64,000 nt of DNA from Pantoea sp. 1.19 (GCF_001922585.1 NZ_MRBS01000002.1:434001-498000), one strand, 5' to 3'. Shown: positions 26,754-37,935, numbered from the stretch's first letter. Notes: generated by a model not told the origin, from the sequence alone. A program made the numbers and translations.

Positions 26754-28124
26754 ATGTCACTATCCCCGTCCGCCAATATTTTTACCGTTAGCCGTCTGAA
26801 CAGCGCGGTCCGTCAGCTGCTCGAGGGCGAAATGGGCCAGGTGTGGCTGAGCGCCGAAATATCCAATCTGTCACAGCCCGCCTCCGGCCACTGGTACTTC
26901 ACGCTGAAAGACGACACGGCCCAGGTGCGCTGCGCGATGTTTCGCAACGCCAACCGGCGGGTGAATTTTCGCGTGCAGAACGGTCAGCAGGTGCTGGTGC
27001 GCGCCACCCTCACGCTGTATGAGCCGCGCGGGGATTATCAGCTGATTGCCGACAGCCTGCACCCGGGGGGCGAAGGGCTGCTGCAGCAGCAGTTTGCCGA
27101 GCTGAAGACGCGCCTCGCCGCCGAAGGGTTGTTTGACCCGGCGCACAAGCAGCCGCTGCCGCAGCCGGCGCGCCAGCTGGGGGTGATCACCTCCGCCACC
27201 GGGGCGGCGCTGCAGGATATTTTACGCGTGCTGCACCGGCGCGATCCCGGCCTGCCGGTGGTCATTTACCCCACGCCGGTGCAGGGCGCCGACGCGCCGG
27301 CGCAGATTGTACGCGCCCTGGCGCTGGCCAATGCGCGCGCCGAGTGCGACGTGCTGATTGTCGGACGCGGCGGCGGATCGCTCGAGGATCTGTGGAGCTT
27401 TAACGATGAGCGGGTGGCGCGAGCGATCTTTGCCAGCCGCATTCCGGTAGTCAGCGCCGTCGGCCATGAAACTGACGTGACCATGGCCGACTTTGTCGCC
27501 GACCTGCGCGCGCCGACGCCCTCCGCGGCGGCCGAGCTCGTCAGCCGCAATCAGCTGGAGCTGGTGCGTCGCCTGCAGTCGCAGCAGCAGCGTCTGGAGA
27601 TGGCCTGGGATTACTATCTGGCACAGCAGCAGCGCCGCCATACCCGACTGCTGCATCGCCTGCAGCAGCAGCACCCCCAGCTGCGGCTGGCGCGCCAGCA
27701 AAGCAGCCTGCTGCGCCTGCAGCGTCGCCTGGCCGATGCCGTGCGCCAGCGGCTGCGCCAGGCCACGCAGCAGCAGGCCCACGCGGAGCAGCGCCTGCAC
27801 GCGCAGGCGCCCGCGCCGCGGCTGCATCGCGCCGGCCAGCGCCTCAGCCACTGGCAGTACCGTCTGCAGCAGGCCATCTCACAGCAGCTGGCCACGCAGA
27901 AGCAGCGCTTTGGCGAAGCCAGCGCCCAGCTGGAGGGCGTCAGCCCGCTGGCCACGCTGGCCCGCGGCTTTAGCGTCACCACCACCGGCGACGGTGAGGT
28001 GGTGAAACAGGCCCGCCGTCTGCACCCCGGCGACCGGCTGATCACCCGGCTGGATGATGGCTGGGTGGAGAGCGACGTGGTTCGCGTGCAGCCCCGACCG
28101 GCGCGCCGCCGCCAGCGCGGCTGA
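26754..28124 (+). CDS. xseA: Exodeoxyribonuclease VII large subunit
   Basis: A 456-residue protein, the same length as E. coli XseA. The N-terminal OB-fold ([16 protein letters not shown]...[11 protein letters not shown]) binds DNA. The catalytic core contains [18 protein letters not shown] and [28 protein letters not shown] region motifs plus VGHETDVT. A Gln/Arg/Leu-rich coiled coil (~residues 270-400) binds the small subunit XseB. It degrades single-stranded DNA to oligonucleotides. It diverges from guaB across a 171-base gap. Confidence 0.96.
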   Translation: MSLSPSANIFTVSRLNSAVRQLLEGEMGQVWLSAEISNLSQPASGHWYFTLKDDTAQVRCAMFRNANRRVNFRVQNGQQVLVRATLTLYEPRGDYQLIADSLHPGGEGLLQQQFAELKTRLAAEGLFDPAHKQPLPQPARQLGVITSATGAALQDILRVLHRRDPGLPVVIYPTPVQGADAPAQIVRALALANARAECDVLIVGRGGGSLEDLWSFNDERVARAIFASRIPVVSAVGHETDVTMADFVADLRAPTPSAAAELVSRNQLELVRRLQSQQQRLEMAWDYYLAQQQRRHTRLLHRLQQQHPQLRLARQQSSLLRLQRRLADAVRQRLRQATQQQAHAEQRLHAQAPAPRLHRAGQRLSHWQYRLQQAISQQLATQKQRFGEASAQLEGVSPLATLARGFSVTTTGDGEVVKQARRLHPGDRLITRLDDGWVESDVVRVQPRPARRRQRG

Positions 28125-28176
28125 TCGCCAGTCCCCCGCCCGCCCCTTCTCACGCCCTTTATCATTCCGCCGCAGG

Positions 28177-28207
28177 CAAAAAAAATCCCCCCGCATGCGG
28201 GGGGATT
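28177..28207 (-). terminator. Intrinsic terminator of gcd (also faces xseA)
   Basis: The palindrome with arms AATCCCCCCGC / GCGGGGGGATT is followed, on the minus strand, by seven or more T. It lies 26 bases behind the gcd stop and between two convergent genes. Confidence 0.9.
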
Positions 28208-28233
28208 CAGAGCCGGTCAACACAGCCGCGGTG

Positions 28234-30675
28234 TTATTTGGCGTCGTCCAGCGCGTAAGCGATCACGTAATCGCCGCGATCCGGCGACTGGCGTGCACCG
28301 CCTGCGGAGATCAGAATATACTGCTTACCGGTTTTCGGCGAGACGTAGCTGATCGGGCCGCCCTGGCTGCCCACCGGCAGGCGCGCTTTCCACACCTCTT
28401 TACCCGTGGCGCTGTCGAAGGCGCGCAGGTAGTAGTCCTGCGTGCCGGCGATAAATACCAGTCCGCCCTGCGTAGCCAGCGTGCCGCCCAGCGTGGGCAT
28501 ACCGACCGGTATCGCCGCGCGCATCTTAATGCCAAAGGGACCGGTATCCTGGACGGTGCCGACCGGCACCTGCCACAGAATTTTCTGCGTCTTCATGTCG
28601 ATGGCCGACAGCGTGCCAAACGGCGGTTTTTGGCACGGGATGCCGATCGGGGACATAAAGCGGTTTTTATTGACCGCATACGGCGTGCCTTTCATCGGCA
28701 CCATGCCCATCCCGGTATTCACCGCCTCGCCGCCGTTATTCACCGCGCCATCGCGGGACGGCGCGGCCGGGATCAGCTGCACCCACAGGCCGAGGCGCAT
28801 GTCGTTGGCAAAGATCAGGTGGTGATTGGGATCGGTCGACAGGCTGCCCCAGTTCATGCCGCCCAGAGACCCCGGGAAGCTGAGCGATTTGTCGGTGCCC
28901 GGCGCGGTGTAGAGACCGTTATAGCGCATCTCTTTAAACGCAATGCGGCAGGCCAGCTGGTCGAACGGCGTCGCGCCCCACATATCCGATTCGGTCAGGG
29001 TATCGGCACCGATCTGCGGCATGCCCACCGAGCGCGGCTGGGATGTGGCATACTGTTCGTTCGGAATATTCGCCTGCGGAACCGGCTGCTCTTCCACTTT
29101 GGTCAGCGGCTGGCCGGTGTGGCGATCCAGCACGTAGATCTGTCCGGCTTTGGTGCCAATCACCACCGCCGGCTTGCTGCTACCGTCGGGCAGCGGGAAG
29201 TCGATCAGGCTCGGCTGCATCGGCAGGTCGAAGTCCCACAGATCGTTATGCACGGTCTGATAGACCCACTTCTCTTTACCGGTCGTGGCATCCAGCGCCA
29301 GCACCGACGCGCCGTACTTGTGGTCCAGTTTGGTACGATTGACGCCCCACAGGTCAACGGAGGAGCTCCCCATCGGAATGAACACGGTGTTCATCGCCGG
29401 ATCGTATGACATCGCCGCCCAGGAGTTTGGCGTGCTGCGGGTATAGTGCTCACCCGGCTGCAGCGCCATCGTCGGATCGTCTTTGCCCGGATCAAACGCC
29501 CAGCGCATGGCGCCGGTTATCACATCGAAGCCGCGCAGTACGCCGCCTGGCATATCGGTGCTGACGTTATCCGCCACGCGGCCGCCCACCACCACGGTGG
29601 TGCCCGCCAGCGTCGGCGCCGAGGTCAGCACGTAGCTCGGGTCTTTCGCTTCGCCCAGTCCGGCTTTCAGGTCAACGACGCCATTCTGGCCAAAATCCGG
29701 GCAGAACTGGCCGTTATCGGCATCCAGCGCAATCAGGCGGGCATCGATGGTGTTCATCAGAATACGGCGCTGACAGGCGGCGCCCGGCGCCACGCTGGCC
29801 GTTGCCGGTGCAATCGAGCCGGCCACCGTCGGCGGCGGCACCGGTTTAGTGGCATCAAAGTAAGCCAGACCGCGGCAGCGCATCCAGACCGAGGATTGGG
29901 CATTGATCTCCGCTTTCCAGATCGGCTTGCCGCTGTCGGCGTCGACCGCAATCACATTATTGTGCGGCGTACACAGAAAAATACGATCCCCCACCTGCAG
30001 CGGCGTTTGCTGATCTTCCGCGCCGTTACCGTCCGGGCTGAGCGGCGTATCGCCGGTGTGGAAGGTCCAGACCGGCTTGAGGTTTTTCACGTTATCGCGG
30101 GTGATCTGGTCCAGCGCCACAAAGCGGCTGCCTCCCGGCGTATTACCGTAGTTATCCCAGTCTTTCTGCTGCTGGCCCTTCTCGACCGGCACCAGCGGCA
30201 GCGGCTTACCGGCAAAGGGCACCGTCGGGTGCGGCTGGAACATCTGCACCAGGGTGACAATCATTCCAACGGCAATCAGCCCGCTCAGGCCGAAAGCGAC
30301 GCCGGCAAAACCGCGCTTGCCTTCACGCTGACGCAGCGCCGGCCAGGTGAGCAGCGACAGCATCATCAGGCCGGCCGGCACCATCAGGCGCGAGACCAGT
30401 GGCCAGAAGTCCAGACCGGCATCCATTGGCGCCCAAACCAGCGTACCGATGAACACCAGTGCGTAGATCAAGACCGCAGAAGATTTCCGGCGCAGGAACT
30501 GCACCGCCGCCAGCAGGGTCACGATCCCCGCAATCAGGAAGTAAGCACTCCCTCCCAGGCTAAGCAGTTTACCGCCGCCCACCGCAAAAAAAATCCCGAC
30601 GGCAAGCAGGATCACTCCCAGCACGCCGCATCCTATACCCAATCCTTTGCCGGAGCGGGATTGCATTTCACTCAT
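28234..30675 (-). CDS. gcd: PQQ-dependent glucose dehydrogenase, membrane-bound
   Basis: An 813-residue quinoprotein. Five N-terminal transmembrane helices (residues ~10-150) anchor it and carry the ubiquinone site. The rest is a periplasmic eight-bladed PQQ propeller with tryptophan-docking repeats (KDWDNYGNTPGGSRF, DATTGKEKWVYQTVHNDLWDFD, GSLGGMNWG). It oxidises glucose to gluconolactone in the periplasm and passes electrons to ubiquinone. Slightly longer than the 796-residue E. coli enzyme. Function depends on PQQ made or imported elsewhere. Gene position between xseA and der differs from E. coli, where gcd is elsewhere. Start chosen behind AGGAG. Confidence 0.95.
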   Translation of the reverse strand: MSEMQSRSGKGLGIGCGVLGVILLAVGIFFAVGGGKLLSLGGSAYFLIAGIVTLLAAVQFLRRKSSAVLIYALVFIGTLVWAPMDAGLDFWPLVSRLMVPAGLMMLSLLTWPALRQREGKRGFAGVAFGLSGLIAVGMIVTLVQMFQPHPTVPFAGKPLPLVPVEKGQQQKDWDNYGNTPGGSRFVALDQITRDNVKNLKPVWTFHTGDTPLSPDGNGAEDQQTPLQVGDRIFLCTPHNNVIAVDADSGKPIWKAEINAQSSVWMRCRGLAYFDATKPVPPPTVAGSIAPATASVAPGAACQRRILMNTIDARLIALDADNGQFCPDFGQNGVVDLKAGLGEAKDPSYVLTSAPTLAGTTVVVGGRVADNVSTDMPGGVLRGFDVITGAMRWAFDPGKDDPTMALQPGEHYTRSTPNSWAAMSYDPAMNTVFIPMGSSSVDLWGVNRTKLDHKYGASVLALDATTGKEKWVYQTVHNDLWDFDLPMQPSLIDFPLPDGSSKPAVVIGTKAGQIYVLDRHTGQPLTKVEEQPVPQANIPNEQYATSQPRSVGMPQIGADTLTESDMWGATPFDQLACRIAFKEMRYNGLYTAPGTDKSLSFPGSLGGMNWGSLSTDPNHHLIFANDMRLGLWVQLIPAAPSRDGAVNNGGEAVNTGMGMVPMKGTPYAVNKNRFMSPIGIPCQKPPFGTLSAIDMKTQKILWQVPVGTVQDTGPFGIKMRAAIPVGMPTLGGTLATQGGLVFIAGTQDYYLRAFDSATGKEVWKARLPVGSQGGPISYVSPKTGKQYILISAGGARQSPDRGDYVIAYALDDAK

Positions 30676-30810
30676 GTTTTCGCTTCTCCTGATGGTTCAC
30701 CCCTCCGTTGGCAGCTGCGGGCGACGGGCGTCCGGTACCTGGTGCAAGGGCCATTCCCGGGGGGCAATGGCCGCGGGCCCCTCGCACGGCGGAGGTGGGG
30801 GGAGAAAATT

Positions 30811-30824
30811 GTACCACCTGGTAC
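30811..30824. promoter_or_regulatory. Perfect palindrome in the gcd upstream region
   Basis: GTACCACCTGGTAC-type symmetry (arms GTACCA / TGGTAC, two-base centre) lies about 140 bases before the gcd ATG. Its minus-strand right arm overlaps a possible -10 box TACAAT. A repressor binding here would block the promoter. The stretch 30676-30949 holds nothing else that I recognise. Confidence 0.4.
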
Positions 30825-30949
30825 ATAAAAAACTGAAGAGATTAATACGCTGTTAGTGGTGTTACATAATCGTTAGAAAAGCGTAAAGCCGTGGCGGGCA
30901 ATGGTGACGATCGCCGCACCGGGCGCGGCAATCAAGCGACAGAAACAGT

Positions 30950-30969
30950 AAGGGGCCTGGCGGCCCCTT
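30950..30969 (-). terminator. Hairpin behind der
   Basis: An 8-bp stem AAGGGGCC / GGCCCCTT with a four-base loop, starting 5 bases behind the der stop on the minus strand and followed by ACTGTTTC. A weak U-tract, but position and stem strength support a terminator. Confidence 0.65.
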
Positions 30970-30974
30970 GAAGA

Positions 30975-32462
30975 TTAACGCTTATTTTTTTTCAGGTGCG
31001 ACATTAAACGCTTACGCTTACGCATCTGGGTCGGCGTCAGCGTGTTGCGCTTGCCGGCAAACGGGTTGTCGCCCTCTTTAAACTGGATCCGAATCGGCGT
31101 GCCCATTACCTGCAGGGACTTGCGAAAATAGTTCATCAGGTAGCGCTTGTAGGAATCCGGCAAATCTTTCACCTGATTACCGTGGATCACCACGATCGGC
31201 GGATTGTAACCGCCGGCGTGCGCATACTTCAGCTTCACGCGGCGACCGCGGACCAGCGGCGGCTGGTGATCATCTTCCGCCATCTTCATGATGCGGGTCA
31301 GCATTGACGTGTTCACCCGGCGGGTGGCGCAGTCGTAAGCTTCGGTAACCGATTCAAACAGGTTACCCACGCCGCTACCGTGCAGGGCAGAGATAAAGTG
31401 AATGCGGGCAAAGTCAATAAAGCCCAGCCGGTAGTCCAGCGTCTCTTTCACTTCATCGCGCACTTCCTGGCTCAGGCCGTCCCACTTGTTGACCACGATC
31501 ACCAGCGAGCGGCCGCTGTTGAGGATAAAGCCGAGCAGCGACAGATCCTGATCGGAGATCCCTTCATGGGCATCGACAACCAGCATCACCACGTTGGCGT
31601 CTTCAATCGCCTGCAGGGTTTTGATCACCGAGAATTTCTCCACGGTGTCGGTGACCTTGCCGCGTTTACGCACTCCGGCGGTGTCAATCAGCACGTATTC
31701 GCGATCGTCACGCTCCATCGGGATGTAGATACTGTCGCGGGTGGTGCCCGGCATGTCATAGACCACCACGCGGTCTTCACCAAGAATGCGGTTGGTCAGC
31801 GTCGACTTGCCAACGTTGGGGCGACCAACAATCGCCAGCTTGATCGGCAGCGTGCGCGGATCGAACGGCTCTTCTTCATCGTCCGGGATGGCGTCGCTCT
31901 CTTCCGCCGCCAGCGCCGCCCAGTAGGCTTCGTTCTCTTCTTCTTCGGTCAGCGTCTTCGGCTTGTCCTGGTCCATCCACGGCAGCAGCACGTGCTCCAG
32001 CAGACTGACTATCCCGCGGCCGTGCGACGCGGCAATCGGGTGAATCTCACCCAGCCCCAGCGACCAGAAATCGAGGATCGCCGCGTCGGCGTCGATGCCG
32101 TCGGTTTTATTGGCCACCAGAAAGGTCGGCTTTTCGCGCGCGCGCAGGTGCTGGGCGATCGCCTCGTCGGCCGGCATCAGACCGGCGCGGGCATCCACCA
32201 TGAACAGCACCACGTCCGCTTCTTCAATTGCCAGCAGCGACTGCGCCGCCATGCGGGTTTCTACACCCTCTTCGGTGCCGTCGATCCCGCCGGTGTCGAT
32301 GCAGATGAATTCACGCCCTTCCACCTCGGCCCGGCCGTATTTACGGTCGCGGGTCAGGCCCGGAAAGTCCGCGACCAGCGCGTCACGGGTGCGCGTTAAG
32401 CGGTTGAACAGCGTGGATTTCCCCACATTGGGGCGCCCGACAAGCGCGACCACAGGTACCAT
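30975..32462 (-). CDS. der: Ribosome-assembly GTPase Der (EngA)
   Basis: A 495-residue double-GTPase. Two G domains each carry a P-loop GRPNVGKST (residues ~9 and ~210), a switch II DTGG or DTAG, and NKxD motifs (NKTDG, NKWDG). An acidic linker (EEEENEAYW...DDEEEPFD) joins them. The C-terminal KH-like domain ends in a basic tail [14 protein letters not shown]. It is essential for 50S subunit maturation. It lies downstream of bamB as in E. coli but separated by a likely terminator. Confidence 0.96.
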   Translation of the reverse strand: MVPVVALVGRPNVGKSTLFNRLTRTRDALVADFPGLTRDRKYGRAEVEGREFICIDTGGIDGTEEGVETRMAAQSLLAIEEADVVLFMVDARAGLMPADEAIAQHLRAREKPTFLVANKTDGIDADAAILDFWSLGLGEIHPIAASHGRGIVSLLEHVLLPWMDQDKPKTLTEEEENEAYWAALAAEESDAIPDDEEEPFDPRTLPIKLAIVGRPNVGKSTLTNRILGEDRVVVYDMPGTTRDSIYIPMERDDREYVLIDTAGVRKRGKVTDTVEKFSVIKTLQAIEDANVVMLVVDAHEGISDQDLSLLGFILNSGRSLVIVVNKWDGLSQEVRDEVKETLDYRLGFIDFARIHFISALHGSGVGNLFESVTEAYDCATRRVNTSMLTRIMKMAEDDHQPPLVRGRRVKLKYAHAGGYNPPIVVIHGNQVKDLPDSYKRYLMNYFRKSLQVMGTPIRIQFKEGDNPFAGKRNTLTPTQMRKRKRLMSHLKKNKR

Positions 32463-32522
32463 AAGACAAGCCTCATTACGGAAAAACGTTCAGGGACGGG
32501 CCGCAGCCCGGCCGTAAGAATA

Positions 32523-32555
32523 AATAAAACGGGCGGAATATAACGCATCCGCCCG
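32523..32555 (-). terminator. Intrinsic terminator between bamB and der
   Basis: On the minus strand a perfect 8-bp stem CGGGCGGA / TCCGCCCG with a ten-base loop is followed by TTTTATTTATT. It lies ~70 bases behind bamB, so der probably also has its own promoter in the 60 bases left. Confidence 0.7.
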
Positions 32556-32626
32556 ATAATATACAGAGATGATCCCGTAAGGTACGGCAGGCCAGCGGCC
32601 CGCCCCACGTCGCACGGGTCGCAGGG

Positions 32627-33808
32627 TTAGCGCGTGATGGCGTGCACCGTACCGTCTTTCGCCTGAATCACCAGCTTATCGCTGGCCACCACCGGCTCGC
32701 TCTGGAAACCGGAGCTGTCCACTTTCTGCTGTGCAACAAAGCGCCCGTCTTCGGTATTCATCCAGTGCAGGTACCCCTCGGCGTCGCCCACCACCAGGTA
32801 ACCGTTATACAACACCGGCGACGTCAGGTTGCGGTGCAGCAGATCGCTCTGGCGCCACAGGGTCACACCGCCGTCGGTGCTCAGGCCAATCACGCGGTCG
32901 TCCTGATCCACCAGGAAGATGCGGCCGCCGTCGACGATCAGATCGCGAACCGAGCCGATTTCCCGCTTCCACAGGATTTGTCCGGAGCGCAGATCCAGCG
33001 CAGTCAGGTTACCGTTATAGGCCAGCGCATAGACCACGCCGTTGACAATCACCGGGGTGGTGTCCACGTCGCTCAGGCGGTCGATCTCGGTCGCGCCGCT
33101 CGGCTGGGAAATGCGCTGCTGCCAGATAATCTGTCCCTGGTTCATCAGCACCGCGCTGACGCGGCCGTTATCGCCGCCGACGATGGCCGCGCCAAAGGCG
33201 GTGGACGGTGCGGACTCTCCGCGCAGCGACAGTGCCGGCATATCGAGATTCACTGTCCATTTCACTGCGCCGCTGTTTTGATCCAGCCCCTGCAGGATGC
33301 CGTTGCTGGTATGAATCAGCACCAGGCCATCGCTGACCACCGGGCGCGACAGCGCCTCACCGGCAACGGTCGTCTGCCAGGCAATGCTGCCGTCGCCGGT
33401 GTTCAGGGCGTAGGCCTGCGCCCGCTCGCTGCCGATGTAAATCTTATCACCGGCCACGGTCAGGCCACCGGACAACAGCGCAGAGCGATTCCTGGAGAAG
33501 AAACCGGTCTTCTCCGACAAGTCCACTTTCCACTTCTCTTTGCCGTTGCTGGCGTCCAGCGCCTTCACCACGCCAAAGCGATCGGCGGCATAGAGCGTGT
33601 TGTCCTGCCAGGCCGGGTGCAAATTGGAATAGAAATCACCTGTGCCATCGCCGACCGACGTGTCCCACACCTGCTGCGGGGTGAACTGGTTTTCGACTGT
33701 CGGCAGCGGCGACATTTTAACCACATCTTCTTCGCCGCTGAACAGCGAGCAGCCACTGAGTAAAGTGACTGACATCAGCCCTGGCAGAAGTAATTTACGC
33801 AATTCCAT
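32627..33808 (-). CDS. bamB: Outer-membrane assembly lipoprotein BamB
   Basis: A 393-residue lipoprotein with signal peptide ending LLSGC (Cys20). The mature part is an eight-bladed β-propeller of PQQ-like repeats (ALDASNGKEKWKVDLSEKTG, ALNTGDGSIAWQTTV, ALDLRSGQILWKREI). It works in the BAM complex, binding BamA POTRA domains and helping insert β-barrel proteins. Spacing of 10 bases to yfgM shows a common operon. Confidence 0.97.
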   Translation of the reverse strand: MELRKLLLPGLMSVTLLSGCSLFSGEEDVVKMSPLPTVENQFTPQQVWDTSVGDGTGDFYSNLHPAWQDNTLYAADRFGVVKALDASNGKEKWKVDLSEKTGFFSRNRSALLSGGLTVAGDKIYIGSERAQAYALNTGDGSIAWQTTVAGEALSRPVVSDGLVLIHTSNGILQGLDQNSGAVKWTVNLDMPALSLRGESAPSTAFGAAIVGGDNGRVSAVLMNQGQIIWQQRISQPSGATEIDRLSDVDTTPVIVNGVVYALAYNGNLTALDLRSGQILWKREIGSVRDLIVDGGRIFLVDQDDRVIGLSTDGGVTLWRQSDLLHRNLTSPVLYNGYLVVGDAEGYLHWMNTEDGRFVAQQKVDSSGFQSEPVVASDKLVIQAKDGTVHAITR

Positions 33809-33818
33809 GACGTCCCTC

Positions 33819-34439
33819 TTAGCTGGACAAGTTATTCATTTTCATCTGCATCATCTCCTTGAGGGCGGAAGATGCATCGGAAGCAATGCCGTGACTCCAG
33901 GCGTCACGCGCGCCCTTCACATCGCCTTTACTCAACAGCGCATCGCCGCGGATGTCCGCCACAATCGCCGCCCAGCCGTCGCTTTTGATGGCGTCAAGGG
34001 TGCTCAGCGCCTCATCGGCCTGCTTCAGCTGCAGCTGCACGCGGGCAAGGCGCAGACGCAGCACCGCCTGCAGGTTAGCGTCGTCGGTATCGTGAAGACC
34101 GCTGCGCAGCTGGTCGGCCGCGCGCTCAAACTGACCGGCGTCGACGTAGCCTTTGGTGACATCCAGCGACGCCAGCGCGCCGTAGCTGTTCGCGGTGTCG
34201 TCGGCAAATTTTGCCGCGGCGCTCAGCGACCCGGGGTTAGCCGGGTTGATTGCGTGCGTCACCTGCTGATAGGCCTGCGACACGTCCCGGGCGTTCACCG
34301 CTTGGTGGTTGCTCCAGAACTGCCAGCCGGCCAGCGCGCCGATACCGACGATCACGCCCACCACCAGCGCTTTGCCGTTATTGCTAAAAAAGCGACGCAG
34401 CGCGTCTTCCTGCTCATGTTCGTTGCTGTACACTTCCAC
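33819..34439 (-). CDS. yfgM: YfgM, periplasmic TPR chaperone partner of SecYEG/PpiD
   Basis: A 206-residue single-pass membrane protein: cytoplasmic N-terminus (MEVYSNEHEQEDALRRFFSN), one transmembrane helix (ALVVGVIVGIGALAGWQFW), then a periplasmic TPR-like region. In E. coli it associates with PpiD and the translocon, and its turnover links to the RcsB stress response. Gene order hisS-yfgM-bamB is conserved. Confidence 0.95.
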   Translation of the reverse strand: MEVYSNEHEQEDALRRFFSNNGKALVVGVIVGIGALAGWQFWSNHQAVNARDVSQAYQQVTHAINPANPGSLSAAAKFADDTANSYGALASLDVTKGYVDAGQFERAADQLRSGLHDTDDANLQAVLRLRLARVQLQLKQADEALSTLDAIKSDGWAAIVADIRGDALLSKGDVKGARDAWSHGIASDASSALKEMMQMKMNNLSS

Positions 34440-34470
34440 GCACTCTCTCCTGTCCCTTATCGCCGGCCAC

Positions 34471-35745
34471 TCAGGCCAGCAGCGCCGCCACGGTCGCGGC
34501 TACGTCAGCCTGCGCAACGGTGTGCTGTTCACCGGCGCGCAAATCTTTTACGGTCACGCGCTGGTTGGCGACTTCATCCTCGCCGAGGATCAGCGCGACG
34601 CGCGCGCCCCACTTATCGGCCCGCGCAATCTGCTTCTTAAAGTTACCGCCGCCGTGGTTAGTCATCAACTTAACCGCCGGCAGCGCATCACGCACCTGCT
34701 CGGCCAGCAGCATGGCGGCACACTGCACCCCCTGCCCCGAAGCGATAACATAGACATCAACGATCGGCGTCGGTTCAAAATCCGGATTCACCGCCTGCAC
34801 CAGCAGAACCAGTCGCTCCATGCCCATGGCAAAGCCGACGCCCGGGGTCGCTCGACCACCCAGCTGTTCGACCAGCCCGTCGTAGCGACCGCCGGCACAT
34901 ACCGTGCCCTGCGCGCCGAGGCTGGCGGTCACCCACTCAAACACCGTGCGGTTATAGTAGTCGAGACCGCGCACCAGGCGCTGATTTACGCGATAGGCAA
35001 TGCCGGCCTGATCCAGCAGCTGGCACAGCCCGGCAAAGTGCGCGCGGGACTCCTCGTCGAGGTAGTCATGCAGCGCCGGCGCGTCGTTCAGCAGCGCCTG
35101 CACCTCCGGGTTCTTGCTGTCCAGCACGCGCAGCGGATTGGTGTACATCCGGCGCTGGCAATCGTCATCCAGTGCCGCTTTGTGCTGCTCGAGGAACGCC
35201 ACCAGCGCGGTACGATAGTCGGCGCGCGCCGCCAGCGAGCCGATGGAGTTCAGCTCCAGCGTCACGTGATCGGCGATGCCCAGCGCCTTCCACCAGCGGG
35301 CGGTCAGCAGAATCAGCTCCGCGTCAATGTCCGGTCCCTGCAGGCCAAACACTTCGGCACCGATCTGATGGAACTGGCGGTAGCGGCCTTTTTGCGGACG
35401 CTCATAGCGGAACATGGGGCCCATATACCAGACGCGCTGCTCCTGGTTGTACAGCAGGCCGTGCTCAATGCCAGCGCGCACGCAGCCCGCGGTGCCTTCC
35501 GGACGCAGGGTGAGACTTTCACCGTTGCGATCGTCAAAGGTGTACATCTCTTTTTCCACCACATCGGTGACTTCACCAATGGCGCGTTTAAACAGCGGGG
35601 TGCTCTCCACCAGCGGGGTGCGAATTTCGCTGTAGCCGTAGCCAGCGAGGACCGATTTCAGAATGGTTTCTACCCGCTGCCAGACGGCCGTATCGGCCGG
35701 CAGCGCGTCATTCATGCCACGAATGGCCTGGATATTTTTTGCCAC
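34471..35745 (-). CDS. hisS: Histidyl-tRNA synthetase
   Basis: A 424-residue class II synthetase. The start is GTG at 35745, giving [16 protein letters not shown], which matches the E. coli N-terminus and length exactly; a longer ORF upstream is spurious. Motif 2 ([41 protein letters not shown]), the histidine A motif ([13 protein letters not shown]) and motif 3 ([11 protein letters not shown]) are all present, with an anticodon-binding domain at the C-terminus. It charges tRNA-His. It follows ispG by 13 bases in the same operon. Confidence 0.97.
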   Translation of the reverse strand: MAKNIQAIRGMNDALPADTAVWQRVETILKSVLAGYGYSEIRTPLVESTPLFKRAIGEVTDVVEKEMYTFDDRNGESLTLRPEGTAGCVRAGIEHGLLYNQEQRVWYMGPMFRYERPQKGRYRQFHQIGAEVFGLQGPDIDAELILLTARWWKALGIADHVTLELNSIGSLAARADYRTALVAFLEQHKAALDDDCQRRMYTNPLRVLDSKNPEVQALLNDAPALHDYLDEESRAHFAGLCQLLDQAGIAYRVNQRLVRGLDYYNRTVFEWVTASLGAQGTVCAGGRYDGLVEQLGGRATPGVGFAMGMERLVLLVQAVNPDFEPTPIVDVYVIASGQGVQCAAMLLAEQVRDALPAVKLMTNHGGGNFKKQIARADKWGARVALILGEDEVANQRVTVKDLRAGEQHTVAQADVAATVAALLA

Positions 35746-35758
35746 GTAAGGACTCTCT

Positions 35759-36880
35759 TTATTTTTCGACTTGCTGGACATCAATGCGGTTGGTCGCATC
35801 CAGCACGCTGGCTTTCGCGCGAATTCGCGCCTCCAGCTGATCAATCATGTCGTTGTTATCCAGACGATCGCGCAGGCGCACGCCGTCTTCATAAAAGCCG
35901 CTTTTCTTATTGCCGCCGGTGACGCCAAGGGTAGAGACCAGCGCTTCACCGGGGCCGTTGACCACGCAGCCGATGATCGAGACATCCATCGGGGTGATGA
36001 TGTCTTCCAGCCGCTGCTCGAGCGCGTTGACCGTGCCAATGACGTCAAACTCCTGGCGCGAGCAGGTGGGGCAGGCAATAAAGTTGATACCGCGTGAGCG
36101 AATGCGCAGCGACTTGAGAATATCGAAACCGACCTTGACCTCTTCCACCGGATCGGCCGCCAGCGAAATTCGCAGGGTATCGCCGATCCCCTCCGACAGC
36201 AGCAGACCCAGCCCGATGGCCGATTTGACCGCGCCGGCGCGGGCCCCGCCCGCCTCGGTGATCCCAAGGTGCAGCGGCTGAGCAATCTCTTTCGCCAGCA
36301 GGCGATAGGACTCCACGGCGAGGAAGACGTCTGAGGCCTTCACGCTGACCTTAAACTGGTCAAAATTCAACCGCTGCAGGTGCTCTACGTGGCGCATCGC
36401 GGACTCCAGCAGCGCCTGCGGCGTCGGTTCGCCATATTTTTCCTGCAGGTCACGCTCAAGGGAGCCGGCATTTACGCCGATACGGATGGGGATGTTGTGG
36501 TCGCGGGCGCTGGCCACCACCTGGCGGATGCGCTCCTCACTGCCGATATTGCCCGGGTTAATGCGCAGGCAATCGACGCCGTACTCGGCGACTTTCAGCG
36601 CGATGCGGTAATCAAAATGGATATCCGCCACCAGCGGCACGCTGACCTGCTGTTTGATCAGCCGAAAGGCCTCGGCGGCGTCCATGGTCGGCACCGAGAC
36701 GCGGACGATGTCCACGCCGACGCGCTCAAGGGCTTTAATCTGGTTAACCGTCGCCTCGACGTCGGTGGTGCGGGTGTTGGTCATGGACTGGACGGCAATC
36801 GGTGCGCCATCGCCGACCGGCACCTTTCCGACATAAATCCGCGTCGATTTACGCCGGGTAATGGGTGCTTCGTTATGCAT
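35759..36880 (-). CDS. ispG: 4-hydroxy-3-methylbut-2-enyl diphosphate synthase (MEP pathway)
   Basis: A 373-residue iron-sulfur enzyme catalysing the reductive ring opening of MEcPP to HMBPP. The TIM-barrel domain begins at [20 protein letters not shown]. The 4Fe-4S ligands are the cysteines of [13 protein letters not shown] and [10 protein letters not shown]. It depends on Fe-S clusters supplied by the isc operon found 10 kb away. Position between rodZ and hisS is conserved in enterobacteria. Confidence 0.97.
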   Translation of the reverse strand: MHNEAPITRRKSTRIYVGKVPVGDGAPIAVQSMTNTRTTDVEATVNQIKALERVGVDIVRVSVPTMDAAEAFRLIKQQVSVPLVADIHFDYRIALKVAEYGVDCLRINPGNIGSEERIRQVVASARDHNIPIRIGVNAGSLERDLQEKYGEPTPQALLESAMRHVEHLQRLNFDQFKVSVKASDVFLAVESYRLLAKEIAQPLHLGITEAGGARAGAVKSAIGLGLLLSEGIGDTLRISLAADPVEEVKVGFDILKSLRIRSRGINFIACPTCSRQEFDVIGTVNALEQRLEDIITPMDVSIIGCVVNGPGEALVSTLGVTGGNKKSGFYEDGVRLRDRLDNNDMIDQLEARIRAKASVLDATNRIDVQQVEK

Positions 36881-36930
36881 ATGCTCTTCTCTCCACGGTT
36901 ACACGAGACCTGTACACGGCCGGGAGCGAC

Positions 36931-37935
36931 TTACTGCGCACCCAGCGTCAGGCGAGCAACCTGGTTGGTACGAATAAAACGGCTAAGATCAACGGGCTGC
37001 CCCTGGTATTGAATGCTCACCGCGCGCGGCGCGCCGATTTTCAGCCGGTAGGGCGCGGTGCCGGACAGGCTGAGTTTACCACCACTGCGCTGCATTCCGC
37101 TAAACAGCTTTTTGCCCGCGGCGTCGGTGACTTCCAGCCAGCAGTCGGCGTTGAAATCCATGACCACCGCATTGGGATCGGCGGTCACGGCGCTCTCTCC
37201 CACGCCGGCGCTGGCGGTCGGCAGGGAACCGGCAGTGGCGGCCGGTGCCGCCCCGTCGGTGACCGCCTGGCTCGGCGCCACAACCGCGGCGCTCTCGGCC
37301 GGCGCGGCAGGCGCCGCACCGTCAGCAGGCGTCGCGTTCGGTGCCGTCGCGGTCTGGGCCGGTACACTCTCCTCCGGCGACTGGCTGCCGTCGGCGGCCG
37401 GCACCTCGGGCGCCGCGTTAGCCTGCGCGGTCGCGGTGTCGTCCGGCGTCGTGTTCAGCGGAATCGACTGGCTACCGTCGCCCTCGACCGCACTGTTCAC
37501 CGACAGCAGATCGTCCTGCGAGGCCTGATGGTTTTGCCACCACCAGGCACCGGTCAGGCCGATCACCACAAACAGCACCAGCCAGGTGAAGGTCATTAAC
37601 CAGCCGTCGCGTTTTTTACGCCGCTTGCCCAGCGAAAAACTCTGCATCGGCTGCACCTTAGAGGGCCGCACCGGCGCAGAGTTAGCCAGCATCGGCAGCA
37701 GCTCCTCTTCCGGTACGTGCACCAGGCGGGCATACGATCGGATATAGCCGCGCAGAAAGGTGGAGGCCAGATCCGCCGGGGCCTTGTCCTCTTCAATGTC
37801 GCGTACGGTGGAAAGTTTCAGGCAGAGACGCTCGGCAACATTCTGCTGGCTCAGCCCCATTTGTTCACGAGCGGCGCGAAGTCGCGCGCCAGTGGAATTT
37901 CCTGCTGATTTTTCTTGCGTGGCTTCAGTATTCAT
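36931..37935 (-). CDS. rodZ: Cell-shape protein RodZ
   Basis: A 334-residue bitopic membrane protein. The N-terminal HTH ([35 protein letters not shown]) contacts MreB in the cytoplasm. A basic juxtamembrane stretch ([10 protein letters not shown]) precedes one transmembrane helix (residues ~112-130). A Pro/Ala/Thr-rich periplasmic linker leads to a β-domain ([19 protein letters not shown]). It organises MreB for rod-shape maintenance. Confidence 0.95.
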   Translation of the reverse strand: MNTEATQEKSAGNSTGARLRAAREQMGLSQQNVAERLCLKLSTVRDIEEDKAPADLASTFLRGYIRSYARLVHVPEEELLPMLANSAPVRPSKVQPMQSFSLGKRRKKRDGWLMTFTWLVLFVVIGLTGAWWWQNHQASQDDLLSVNSAVEGDGSQSIPLNTTPDDTATAQANAAPEVPAADGSQSPEESVPAQTATAPNATPADGAAPAAPAESAAVVAPSQAVTDGAAPAATAGSLPTASAGVGESAVTADPNAVVMDFNADCWLEVTDAAGKKLFSGMQRSGGKLSLSGTAPYRLKIGAPRAVSIQYQGQPVDLSRFIRTNQVARLTLGAQ

